Origin: Shewanella carassii
GTDB lineage: Bacteria > Pseudomonadota > Gammaproteobacteria > Enterobacterales > Shewanellaceae
Length of the DNA: 64,000 nt
Direction: 5' to 3'
NCBI RefSeq assembly: GCF_002777975.1
Contig: NZ_NGVS01000006.1
Coordinates: 186,001 to 250,000 of the forward strand
The position numbers and the translations under genes were made by a program. The notes below the pieces were generated by a model, which was given only the letters and a program-made list of their open reading frames with translations, did not search any database and was not told the DNA's origin. Shown here in pieces: positions 26,147 through 34,722 of this stretch (its first letter is position 1; each line of letters starts with the position of its first letter).

Positions 26147-26827
26147 ATGATAAAGCTTCAACAACTTTGTAAAACCTATCAGATGGGCGACGCCTGTGTG
26201 CGTGCGCTCGATGAAGTCAGTTTCGACATTCAAGCTAACGAATTTGTGGCCATCATGGGGCCATCGGGTTCAGGCAAGTCGACGCTGATGAATATCATCG
26301 GCTGCCTGGATAAACCCAGCAGCGGCAGTTACCTGCTCAATGGCGAAGAGGTGGGACAACTGGATGATGATGCCTTGTCTGCGGTGCGTAACCGCCAGAT
26401 AGGTTTCGTGTTCCAGAGTTTTCACCTCTTGCCGAGACTCACGGCGCTGCAAAATGTGATGCTGCCGCTAAGATACAGTCCAGAGGGGCAGGGCGATGAA
26501 ACCCACGCCATAGAGTTACTGAGACGTGTCGGGCTCGGAGAGCGACTGGATCACAGGCCCAACCAACTCTCGGGCGGTCAGCGTCAGCGGGTGGCGATAG
26601 CCCGCTCCCTGGTCAATCGCCCGGCCATTTTACTGGCCGATGAGCCCACCGGGGCGCTGGACAGCAAGACTTCGCTTGAGATCATGGCGCTGTTTACCGA
26701 GCTCCATGCCGCAGGGCAAACCATCATTTTGGTGACCCACGAAGAGGAAGTGGCCGCTTACGCCCAGCGGGTTATCCGCATGCGTGATGGTTGCCTGCAG
26801 AGTGACAGGAGGGCTAATGCGGCTTGA
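26147..26827 (+). CDS. MacB/LolD-type ABC transporter ATPase
   Basis: The 226-residue protein is a complete nucleotide-binding domain: Walker [10 protein letters not shown], the signature LSGGQRQR, Walker [14 protein letters not shown] and a switch His in VTHEEEV. It belongs to the LolD/FtsE/MacB-N class that powers FtsX-like permeases. The ATG at 26147 (MIKLQQL) is the family start although its ribosome site is weak; a GTG at 26111 touches AAGGAG but would add 12 unrelated residues. It is the first gene of a five-gene operon and overlaps the next gene by 11 bp. Confidence 0.88.
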   Translation: MIKLQQLCKTYQMGDACVRALDEVSFDIQANEFVAIMGPSGSGKSTLMNIIGCLDKPSSGSYLLNGEEVGQLDDDALSAVRNRQIGFVFQSFHLLPRLTALQNVMLPLRYSPEGQGDETHAIELLRRVGLGERLDHRPNQLSGGQRQRVAIARSLVNRPAILLADEPTGALDSKTSLEIMALFTELHAAGQTIILVTHEEEVAAYAQRVIRMRDGCLQSDRRANAA

Positions 26828-27893
26828 TTCTCTTTTACTTTTGAGCCTGGCGGTCTCTGGCCTGAATTTTTCAAGCTTGGCTGTTTCAGAAATCGCGATA
26901 CCGGTAGCAGCCGGATCACCATCTTTGATAGCTTCTCCATTAGAGCCTTTAACGGACAAGAGAGCGGATGCCAAGTCGCCGCCCGCCGCGCAGCTGCTAC
27001 TGACAGGTAAAGTCAGTTCCTCTAAGTCGCAGACTTTCAGCGTCCCCAAGGCCGGTGATGCCTGGCGCTATCAAATTCAGTGGATGTTACCCGAGGGCTC
27101 TTTGGTGTCCCCCGGGCAAGTGGTGGTGGTGTTTGACAAGAGTCAGGTGGCCAACCAGATAGAACAGTTGGAAGCCAGCATGCTCAGGGTGTCGGCGCAG
27201 GAGCAGAGCCAGTCCATAGAGCTCAAATCCAAGGTATTGCAAGCCAGGTTCGAGCTGAAAAAGCAGTTACTGGAGCAGGAAAAGGCGCAACTGGTAGCGG
27301 CCGTACCAGCAGATTTTATCGCTGCCAAGGAGTACGCCGACAATCAGTTCAAGCTGCTGCAGCTAAATGCCGAGGTGACCAAGGCCAAGCAGGCTCTGGC
27401 CGAAGCCTTGGATACCGAGAAGGCGACCCTGGCACAGCTGAAGATTGACAAGGAAAAGGCGGCGCTCGAACTGGCGCAGGCCTTCAAGGACTTGGACAGC
27501 CTGGAGCTGAAAGCCGAAATGGCCGGCCCCTTGCTGCTTGGGCGTGAGCCTTGGAGCAATAAAAAATTCGAGGTGGGGGATACGGTGCAAGTGGGGCGAC
27601 AAATCGCCACAGTACCTGCCATGGAGGATCTGGAGGTGATCGCCTGGGTCAATGAGGTGGACGTGGATCGCCTGAAACCCGGGCAAGCCGTGACCATGCG
27701 TCTGGATGCGGAAATTGAGCGCGCCTTTCCCGGACAAATTGCCAGTATCGGTCGCCAGGCCATCAATCTACCTGCCTGGGGCCGCAGTAACTGGTTCGAA
27801 GTGGGGATCCGTTTCAAGGCACCTGAGGATATCGCCATGATCCCCGGCATGAGTGTACTGGTGGAAACCGGAGGCAAACATGAAGCGCTTTAG
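26817..27893 (+). CDS. HlyD-type periplasmic adaptor, first of three
   Basis: The 358-residue protein starts with a hydrophobic signal or anchor, then a barrel-sandwich half ([18 protein letters not shown]), a coiled coil at about 120-235 and the second half with a beta-barrel region ending VLVETGG. The ATG at 26817 follows ACAGGAGGG. It overlaps the ATPase gene and the next adaptor gene (14 bp). In MacA-like systems such adaptors bridge the inner-membrane ABC permease and a TolC-type channel; no TolC gene is in the window. Confidence 0.82.
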   Translation: MRLDSLLLLSLAVSGLNFSSLAVSEIAIPVAAGSPSLIASPLEPLTDKRADAKSPPAAQLLLTGKVSSSKSQTFSVPKAGDAWRYQIQWMLPEGSLVSPGQVVVVFDKSQVANQIEQLEASMLRVSAQEQSQSIELKSKVLQARFELKKQLLEQEKAQLVAAVPADFIAAKEYADNQFKLLQLNAEVTKAKQALAEALDTEKATLAQLKIDKEKAALELAQAFKDLDSLELKAEMAGPLLLGREPWSNKKFEVGDTVQVGRQIATVPAMEDLEVIAWVNEVDVDRLKPGQAVTMRLDAEIERAFPGQIASIGRQAINLPAWGRSNWFEVGIRFKAPEDIAMIPGMSVLVETGGKHEAL

Positions 27894-29043
27894 TTTGGCC
27901 TGGCTGGCACTGCTTGCGCTGAGCGCCTGCAGTGATGGGGTGAGCACTCAGGTAGTGCAGGGGCCCTTGAGTCAAAAAATAGAAGTCACCGGCGAGCTGG
28001 TGGCGGCCGATACCGTGTCTTTAATGCCGCCTGTGATGCGCCGCATCTGGCAATACCAGGTCAAGCAGCTGGCGCCGGAAGGCAGCGAGGTGGAAAGTGG
28101 CGAGATGGTGGCTCAGCTGGATACCTCTGAACTGACCCAAAGGCTGTCGGTCAAATCGGCTGAGCTTGAGGCTACAGTGCAGGACTTGCAGACTTCCAAG
28201 CTGCGTAATGCCAAGAAGATGGAAGAGCTCAAGTTGCAACTGGCTGAAGCCAAAATGGAGTTGGACAAGGCCGAGCGTAAGTTTGCCCTCTCTGATGACA
28301 CAGTGGCGGCACTGGATAAAGAAAAGTACCAGCGTGACGCGGTGATCGCCCGTGACAAGGTGACTCTGGTGCAGCAGCAACTGGTGCTTGAGGCCCAGAG
28401 CGCCCGGCAACGGGAAGCCATGCTCGACGGAGACAGGCAGAAGTTCGCCGCCGAAGTGGCGGCGCTGAAAAAGGGTATCGCCTCGATGACCTTGGTGGCG
28501 CCCCGTGCCGGTATGGTGGTCTATGGCAACGATCCTCAGGGCAACAAGCTCAAGGAGGGCCAATCTGTGTTTGCCGGTGATGTGGTGTTGTCTATCCCGG
28601 ATCTCGACAGCATGCAGGTCAATATGGCGATCCCTGAGGTAGAAGCCCGTAGAGTCAAACTGGGCCAGCAACTCAAGATCCGTCTGGATGCCAATCCTGA
28701 TAAAGTATTTACTGGAAAAATCAAAGAGTTGGGTGCAGTTTTTCGTAATAAAAGCCAGGAGGTACCTCTGGTGGTGTTCGATGCGGTTGCCAGCATAGAC
28801 GAGCCGGATACCGAGCTGATGCGCCCGGGAATGACCGCCAAGATCAGCATAGAAATTGCCGATGACAGCCAGCGGACTCTGGTGGCTCAGGATGCGGTGC
28901 ATTATGAGGCCGGTCATCCTTATGTGCTGCTGGATGGGCTCTTGGGGGCTCGCAAACAGTCGGTGCGGGTTGGTGCCATGGGGGGCGATCAGGTTGAAAT
29001 ACTCTCCGGCTTGCAGGTGGGTGATGAGGTATTGCTGCCATGA
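27880..29043 (+). CDS. HlyD-type adaptor lipoprotein, second of three
   Basis: The 387-residue protein has a lipoprotein signal with lipobox LSAC (Cys at about residue 17). It has paired lipoyl-like half-motifs (EGSEVESGEMVAQLD and LKEGQSVFAGDVVL), a long coiled-coil region between them and a C-terminal barrel and MP domain. GGAGGCAAAC precedes the ATG at 27880. It is translationally coupled on both sides. It differs clearly in sequence from the other two adaptors. Confidence 0.83.
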   Translation: MKRFSLAWLALLALSACSDGVSTQVVQGPLSQKIEVTGELVAADTVSLMPPVMRRIWQYQVKQLAPEGSEVESGEMVAQLDTSELTQRLSVKSAELEATVQDLQTSKLRNAKKMEELKLQLAEAKMELDKAERKFALSDDTVAALDKEKYQRDAVIARDKVTLVQQQLVLEAQSARQREAMLDGDRQKFAAEVAALKKGIASMTLVAPRAGMVVYGNDPQGNKLKEGQSVFAGDVVLSIPDLDSMQVNMAIPEVEARRVKLGQQLKIRLDANPDKVFTGKIKELGAVFRNKSQEVPLVVFDAVASIDEPDTELMRPGMTAKISIEIADDSQRTLVAQDAVHYEAGHPYVLLDGLLGARKQSVRVGAMGGDQVEILSGLQVGDEVLLP

Positions 29044-30260
29044 AGAATCATTCGCTAATCGCTCTGGCCTTGATAACGCAGGCCTTGATAGCCTTGGCCC
29101 TGAGTGGCTGCCAACCGAGCAGTAATGATGGTGTGCTCACCATGACAGTCAGCCGCGGCGAGTTTCAGGTTAATATCCCCGCCAGCGGTGAGTTGGAAGC
29201 GGCGCAGTCCACTCCCGTTGTGGTGCCCACGGGGTTACGTGGGCCTCAGTCCCTGGCCTGGATCCAGAACAACTTTACCCAGGTCAAGGCCGGTGATGTG
29301 GTGGCCAGGCTCGATGATACTAGGGAGTCGTTTCGCTTGCAGATGGAAGCCTACGACTTTGAGCGCTTGGCGCAGGATGCCAAGATCCAGACAGAGAAAG
29401 ATCTCACCTTGAGCCAGAGCTTGACCCTAGGCGGCAAGGTCACAGGTAGTGAGCGGCAGTTGGCCGAGCGTTTTTTCAGTGAAGATGAGCGGGTCTACAC
29501 CAAAATCGACATCATAGATCAGATGCGCAACAAGGAATATTTGGATGCCAAGCTGGACTATTTCCAATGGGGCAGCACTCAGCACCAGGCGCAGGCCGAT
29601 GCAGAGCAGGCGCTTATCAAGCTGAAACAGAAAGGCCATCAGGCCAAGATGGACAGGTATCAGGGCAATCTGTCACAGATGGAGATTATCGCGCCGCACG
29701 ACGGGCTGTTTGTCTATCAGGCAGGCTGGGATGGCGCCTTTCCCGTGGTGGGGGACATGATCTGGTCCGGATTCCCCATAGGCATATTGCCGGATACTTC
29801 CGTGATGCAGGCAAGAGTCTATGTGCTTGAATCGGAAGCTGTGGGGCTCGCCATCGGCAAGCAGGCCACAGTGACTCTGGATGCCTATCCTGAGAGGCCT
29901 TTTAGCGGCACAGTGACCCAGGTCGATGCGCTGGCCAAGCCCAAAGACAGAGATAGCCCGGTGAACTACTTCCAGTTCACCATCAGCCTGGATCAAACTC
30001 TGCCGGCCATTATGCAGCCGGGAAGGCAAGTGAACGCCAAGGTACAAGTGCTGGATCTCAATGATGTATTGACTGTGCCCAATCAGGCCCTGTTTCAAAA
30101 AGACGGCCGCTACTGGGTGTATCTTAAGCAGGGCGGCGGCTTTGTACGCCGGGATGTGACTCCGGGGCATAGATCCCTTAACCGCACCGAAATTACCGCC
30201 GGGCTCAATCCCGGTGATGTGATAGCCCTGACAACTCCACCCAAGAGGAGTCAGCTATGA
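29040..30260 (+). CDS. HlyD-type adaptor lipoprotein, third of three
   Basis: The 406-residue protein has an unusual lipoprotein signal, lengthened by a 15-bp tandem duplication (29064-29093), and lipobox ALSGC (Cys at about 24). A lipoyl half, a helical hairpin and a C-terminal barrel domain (VNAKVQVLDL, VPNQALF) follow. It starts in the stop codon of the second adaptor and ends in the start codon of the permease. The order ATPase-adaptor-adaptor-adaptor-permease is unusual. Confidence 0.83.
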   Translation: MKNHSLIALALITQALIALALSGCQPSSNDGVLTMTVSRGEFQVNIPASGELEAAQSTPVVVPTGLRGPQSLAWIQNNFTQVKAGDVVARLDDTRESFRLQMEAYDFERLAQDAKIQTEKDLTLSQSLTLGGKVTGSERQLAERFFSEDERVYTKIDIIDQMRNKEYLDAKLDYFQWGSTQHQAQADAEQALIKLKQKGHQAKMDRYQGNLSQMEIIAPHDGLFVYQAGWDGAFPVVGDMIWSGFPIGILPDTSVMQARVYVLESEAVGLAIGKQATVTLDAYPERPFSGTVTQVDALAKPKDRDSPVNYFQFTISLDQTLPAIMQPGRQVNAKVQVLDLNDVLTVPNQALFQKDGRYWVYLKQGGGFVRRDVTPGHRSLNRTEITAGLNPGDVIALTTPPKRSQL

Positions 30261-31504
30261 GTTCGTTAATGGGGCTATGGCAAGGATTTGTCCAGGCGTT
30301 CGATGAGATGCGCCACCATAAGCTGCGTACCGCCTTGACGTTGCTGGGGATGATATTCGGTGTCGGCGCCGTTATAGCCATGCTCAGCGTCGGTGAAGGT
30401 GCCGAGCGTGAAGCCTTGAAGATGATTGAATCCATGGGGGTTCGCAATCTGGTGGTCAACAGTCGCAGCAATGACGGCGAGGCGCTGAAATCGATTCGTG
30501 AACACAGTGTCGGTCTGAGCCTGCGTGATATCGACAGTGCCAGGGATACCTTGCCTTTTATTCAGGATTGGGGCGCCGCCAAGGAAGTAAAAGTCTTCAG
30601 TCTGTTTTCCGCCGAAGGGCGTAGCGATGCCAGTGTGATGGGGGTGACTCCCAGCTATTTTGGGTTGACGTCGCTCAAGCTCAATGAAGGGCAGATTTTT
30701 ACCGAGCAGGATGAGGTCTACTACCGCCAGGTCGCCGTGTTGGGGCCAGAGGCGGCTCGCAGCCTGTTTCCCAAGGGCGATGCCCTTGGCAAGCACATCA
30801 AGATTAACCATCAATGGTTTACCGTGGTGGGTATCTTGGCCGATGCCAATCGCGGTAAGTCTAAAATCCAGGGCGTCAAGCTTGGGGGCGAGCGCAATCA
30901 GGTGTTCATTCCACTGTCGAGCGCCCTGAAAAAGATGCAGTTCAAGGCGCTTGAAGATGAACTGGACATGATTAAGCTGTCGCTCCGGGAAGAGGTTGAG
31001 CCTTCGCTGGCGGCCAAGAGCCTGGATCATCTGTTGCAGCGCCGTCATGGCGGTGAGAAGGACTATGACATAGTGGTGCCGGCCGACCTTTTGGCCCAAC
31101 ATCAGAAGACCCAACAGATCTTCAATATCGTCATGGCCTGTGTCGCCGGGATCTCGCTTCTGGTGGGCGGAATTGGCATTATGAACATTATGCTGGCCAC
31201 CATTTTGGAGCGCACCGCCGAGATAGGTTTGCTGCGAGCGCTGGGAGCCAGGCGCAAGGATATCGCCCGGCAGTTTTTGATTGAAAGTATCGCTATTTCC
31301 GCTACCGGCGGTCTGTTTGGCATAGTCGTGGGGCTGGGACTGGCGCTGCTTATATCAACTGCGGCCGGTTGGCCTGTGGCTTGGTCTCCCTTTGCGATAC
31401 TGCTGGCGCTCGGGGTTTGTATGAGTATCGGGGTCGGCTTCGGCCTCTATCCTGCGCAGAAGGCGGCCAAACTGGATCCCATTATTGCCTTGCAACGGGA
31501 CTGA
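30257..31504 (+). CDS. MacB/FtsX-type ABC transporter permease
   Basis: The 415-residue protein has the FtsX/MacB topology: one N-terminal membrane helix (LRTALTLLGMIFGVGAVIAML), a large periplasmic MacB-PCD domain (about 50-285) and three C-terminal helices containing the conserved ERTAEIGLLRALGARRKDI segment. It lacks an ATPase domain, which is supplied by the first gene of the operon. AAGAGGAGTCAGCT precedes the ATG. Systems of this class move lipoproteins, peptides or macrolides by a mechanotransmission mechanism rather than through the membrane channel. Confidence 0.88.
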   Translation: MSSLMGLWQGFVQAFDEMRHHKLRTALTLLGMIFGVGAVIAMLSVGEGAEREALKMIESMGVRNLVVNSRSNDGEALKSIREHSVGLSLRDIDSARDTLPFIQDWGAAKEVKVFSLFSAEGRSDASVMGVTPSYFGLTSLKLNEGQIFTEQDEVYYRQVAVLGPEAARSLFPKGDALGKHIKINHQWFTVVGILADANRGKSKIQGVKLGGERNQVFIPLSSALKKMQFKALEDELDMIKLSLREEVEPSLAAKSLDHLLQRRHGGEKDYDIVVPADLLAQHQKTQQIFNIVMACVAGISLLVGGIGIMNIMLATILERTAEIGLLRALGARRKDIARQFLIESIAISATGGLFGIVVGLGLALLISTAAGWPVAWSPFAILLALGVCMSIGVGFGLYPAQKAAKLDPIIALQRD

Positions 31505-31736
31505 CAGAGGTTTCTTTCTTCGCTGTCAGAGGTTTTGGCGCCATGGACGGTGCTCGCAAGGGCGTGTTTTGCAAAAATGGCAACGGTTAGACAGGCGCTT
31601 TATTGTCATTGTGTCGATGTTCCTCTGGATAGAAACTGTCGGCACACAGGCTCTGCCTACAACTGTGCTGATCTGTTTGATCTTGTGATTAAATATAGGA
31701 ACTTAATTCATTCAAGGAAAGTGGGCAGGTCATTTC

Positions 31737-33950
31737 ATGGATGCTTTGCAACAACACAGAGCCCAGGCCAAGCAGCAACTTTATCTATGGCATTCGCAAC
31801 ATCTTGTCTCGGGGGCTGCGTGGCGCAACGCCTTGGGATTGCTGCCATCAGCCGGGGCCAAGCAGAGCCTGAGCTTTTTTAACCCTCTGCTGCTGGGTAG
31901 CGCTGCACTCTGTTTTGCTTCGGCGCTTATCTGCTTTTTTGCCTACAACTGGGCCGCTTTGCCGCGCATGGGCAAGTTGGCGTTATTGGAAACCGGCTTG
32001 CTGGGCTGTTTGTTGCTGGCCTTTGCATTGAGCCGATGGTTAAAGCCCCCCTTCGCCGACAAGGCACAAGGCGCTTTGCCCTGGCTCCTGTTTGTGGCCT
32101 GTGTGTTTGTCGGCGTCTTGCTGGCCTTTATCGGCCAGAGCTATCAGCAAGGGGCCGACAACTGGCAGTTGTTTGCCGTGTGGGCACTGCTTATTCTGCC
32201 CTGGGTGGTATTTTTGAAACTGGAAGCCGGTTATCTGCTGCTTATCTTGCTGTTGAACCTGACCCTGTACTTGTTATTGCAGATCACCTCATTGCCGTTT
32301 GCAGACCTGTTTAGCTTCCTGGGGGATGACAGGCTCGCCATCCCTTGGTCACAGTTTGCGCTTAATTGGCTGCTGCATCAATGCCTGCTTCGTTTTGCGC
32401 TGACAGACAAGCAAGGCATCCCCCTCAGCGAGGTAACCAGCGGGTTGCTCGGTTGGGGCTTTTTGTTGCTGGCGAGTTGTTGGACACTGTTCGACTCCTT
32501 GAGCAAAGAGCAGTTTATTGCTGTGGTTCTCTACGGGGTTGTTGCCGCAGCGCTGATACGAGGCTACCACACAAGGCGTAAACTCTACGGCATGGCGCTC
32601 GGGCTTTTCAGCACGGCAGCGTTATTTGATCTCTGGTTGCTGCGCTTGCTTTCTGAAGTGTTTGACGGTGATGCCGTGGTACTGCTGTTTGCCCTGATGA
32701 CGCTTTGCGTGCTGCTCAGTGCCTCAGTCGCCGCCTTGCTGCTAAAGCGCTTGCAGGCTGACTATCTGGCCGCGGTACCGGAGCAACAGGCCCAAAAACA
32801 CAAAGATGCGACTGCCAACACAGAGCCCAGGGAGGATGAGCAAATCGTCCCTAATGCGGGCAGCCTTTTCTGGCAACGGCTGCAGCAGGCAGGCATTGTC
32901 TCGGGGGATGTGGCACAAGAGACTCCAGAGTTGCAAAGTCCCTGGTATCTCAAGGCGATGCTTATCCTGTTTGGCTGGTTAGCCGGGATCTGTTTACTGG
33001 GTTTCATCGGCACCGGCCTGGCGTTATTGTTGGACGATATTCAGCCTGGGTTGCTGCTGAGCCTGGCGCTGGCGGCATCTGCAGTGGCCTTTGGTTTGAG
33101 CCGAGGTCAAAGTGGACTGTTTATCTCTCAGTTTGCCTTGAGCTTTGCCGTGGCCGCCTTGGTGCTCTATGGCATCGCCTTTGATGAGCTGCTGTTTGAA
33201 GTGGCTTCCTGGCGCTGGTGGTTGATGCTGGCTCTGGCGGCCTCGCTTCATTGGTATCTGCTGCCACCTTATTTGACCCGGTCCAGTTGCGCGCTGCTGG
33301 CATTATTGGCCTTGATTGCGCTGCTGCAGACACTTTTATTATTACCCTTGGTGACGCCGGCACTGCTACTGGGCTTTGTGCTGCTCTGGCGCCATGAGGC
33401 CGACTGGGGCAAGGCGCCGCTTCGCTGGCGCTCCCTTGCCATGGCCATGACCTTGGCGCTGCTCTTTTGTCAAACGCCGCAATTGGTTTGGCTGGAAGGC
33501 GTCTGGGAGTTAAAGGATCCCGGTATGAGCCCGGCTATGTTGCAGGGCGCGCAATGGTTACTTGAAGCTTTGCTGCTGTGGCAACTTTGGCGTCTTTTCG
33601 GCAGTCGAATGAACGCAATCCGGCATCAATTGGATGGGCGTTCGCAGATGCTATTGCTACTGGGACTGCTGTCGGCCTTGGTTTGGTTTTGGTGGATCCC
33701 CGGGCTTATCGCCGGCGCATTGGTGGCGGTTTTCGGCTTTGTGCTGGCCGAGCGCTTGCTGCTCTGGCTCGGGGTACTGGCGATGCCGGTTTACTGCGGT
33801 TATTACTATTACTCGTTGCAGCAAACCTTGTTGGAAAAATCCTTGCTGCTGATGCTGCTTGGCGTGAGCCTGCTACTGCTTTGGTTTGCGCTGAAGCCTT
33901 TGAGCGACAGGCCTGAGTGGCTGGCGGCGCAGAATGGGGGTGAGCAGTGA
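31737..33950 (+). CDS. DUF2157-DUF4401 fusion membrane protein
   Basis: The 737-residue protein has roughly 18-20 hydrophobic segments. The N-terminal third carries the DUF2157 pattern (soluble helix-rich start, then FFAYNWAALPRMGKLAL). A polar linker of about 50 residues lies at 340-395, and the C-terminal half resembles DUF4401. In many bacteria these are separate neighbouring genes followed by a GDYXXLXY gene; here they are fused and the GDYXXLXY gene overlaps the 3' end. Function is unknown, probably an envelope complex. The ATG at 31737 is weakly supported by AGTGGGCAGG upstream. Confidence 0.78.
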   Translation: MDALQQHRAQAKQQLYLWHSQHLVSGAAWRNALGLLPSAGAKQSLSFFNPLLLGSAALCFASALICFFAYNWAALPRMGKLALLETGLLGCLLLAFALSRWLKPPFADKAQGALPWLLFVACVFVGVLLAFIGQSYQQGADNWQLFAVWALLILPWVVFLKLEAGYLLLILLLNLTLYLLLQITSLPFADLFSFLGDDRLAIPWSQFALNWLLHQCLLRFALTDKQGIPLSEVTSGLLGWGFLLLASCWTLFDSLSKEQFIAVVLYGVVAAALIRGYHTRRKLYGMALGLFSTAALFDLWLLRLLSEVFDGDAVVLLFALMTLCVLLSASVAALLLKRLQADYLAAVPEQQAQKHKDATANTEPREDEQIVPNAGSLFWQRLQQAGIVSGDVAQETPELQSPWYLKAMLILFGWLAGICLLGFIGTGLALLLDDIQPGLLLSLALAASAVAFGLSRGQSGLFISQFALSFAVAALVLYGIAFDELLFEVASWRWWLMLALAASLHWYLLPPYLTRSSCALLALLALIALLQTLLLLPLVTPALLLGFVLLWRHEADWGKAPLRWRSLAMAMTLALLFCQTPQLVWLEGVWELKDPGMSPAMLQGAQWLLEALLLWQLWRLFGSRMNAIRHQLDGRSQMLLLLGLLSALVWFWWIPGLIAGALVAVFGFVLAERLLLWLGVLAMPVYCGYYYYSLQQTLLEKSLLLMLLGVSLLLLWFALKPLSDRPEWLAAQNGGEQ

Positions 33951-34468
33951 TGAAACCCAAATTGACGCCCAAAATCATGGGGTTGTGCCTCGTGTGGGGT
34001 ATGCTTTGTTTGCTAATCATCAACATTTCCGTGTGGCAGAAAGAGCAACTCTGGCAGCACGGGGAGCCCATCTTGCTTGAGCTTGCACCTGTGGATCCCC
34101 GTTCGCTGATGCAGGGGGATTATATGCAACTCGACTATAAATTGGTCCGGCAATTGGCCAATGAGCTGCGCGCAAAAGGGCTGTTTCAGGACAATATGCA
34201 GGGCTGGCTCAGAGTGAGTCTCGATGAGCAACAGCGCGCCGCTTTTTTGGCGCTGGAGAGTGACCCAGAGGCTCCTTTGTTGCAGCAGCAAAGACGCTTG
34301 CCGTTTAAAGTCCGTCAGGGAGATGTGCAATTGGCGAGCCAGGCTTTTTTCTTTGAGGAGGGCCAGGCGGAGCATTTCAGTCAGGGACGTTATGGCGAGC
34401 TGAGATTGGGCACTGACGGGGAGCTGATGTTAGTGGGCCTGCGTGACGGCCAACTTAAACCGCTTTGA
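33950..34468 (+). CDS. GDYXXLXY-domain membrane-anchored protein
   Basis: The 172-residue protein has one N-terminal membrane helix (about residues 10-27) and a periplasmic domain containing the defining motif GDYMQLDY, preceded by VDPRSLMQ. The ATG at 33950 overlaps the stop of the DUF2157/DUF4401 gene; a GTG three bases upstream is equivalent. The tight coupling implies that the two products work together. No biochemical function is established. Confidence 0.82.
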   Translation: MKPKLTPKIMGLCLVWGMLCLLIINISVWQKEQLWQHGEPILLELAPVDPRSLMQGDYMQLDYKLVRQLANELRAKGLFQDNMQGWLRVSLDEQQRAAFLALESDPEAPLLQQQRRLPFKVRQGDVQLASQAFFFEEGQAEHFSQGRYGELRLGTDGELMLVGLRDGQLKPL

Positions 34469-34722
34469 ACCTAAGAGTGGTAAGGCTGTGTTCATTAGAC
34501 CACTAGAGTGACTTAGGTTTTTTTACGTTTTCCTCCAAGCTAACTCATTGATAAGACTAATTAACTAGCACTAAAGTTTGATAAATATTTTACATATTGC
34601 AACCTTGTTGTAACTTATGGCCTTTATAGTGGCTGCTTCTCCGGATGTGGAGATGTGGAAATAACATTACTTATTGATAAATAAGAAAATCACTATAATC
34701 AGGATATATTTCAGGGGTCAAT

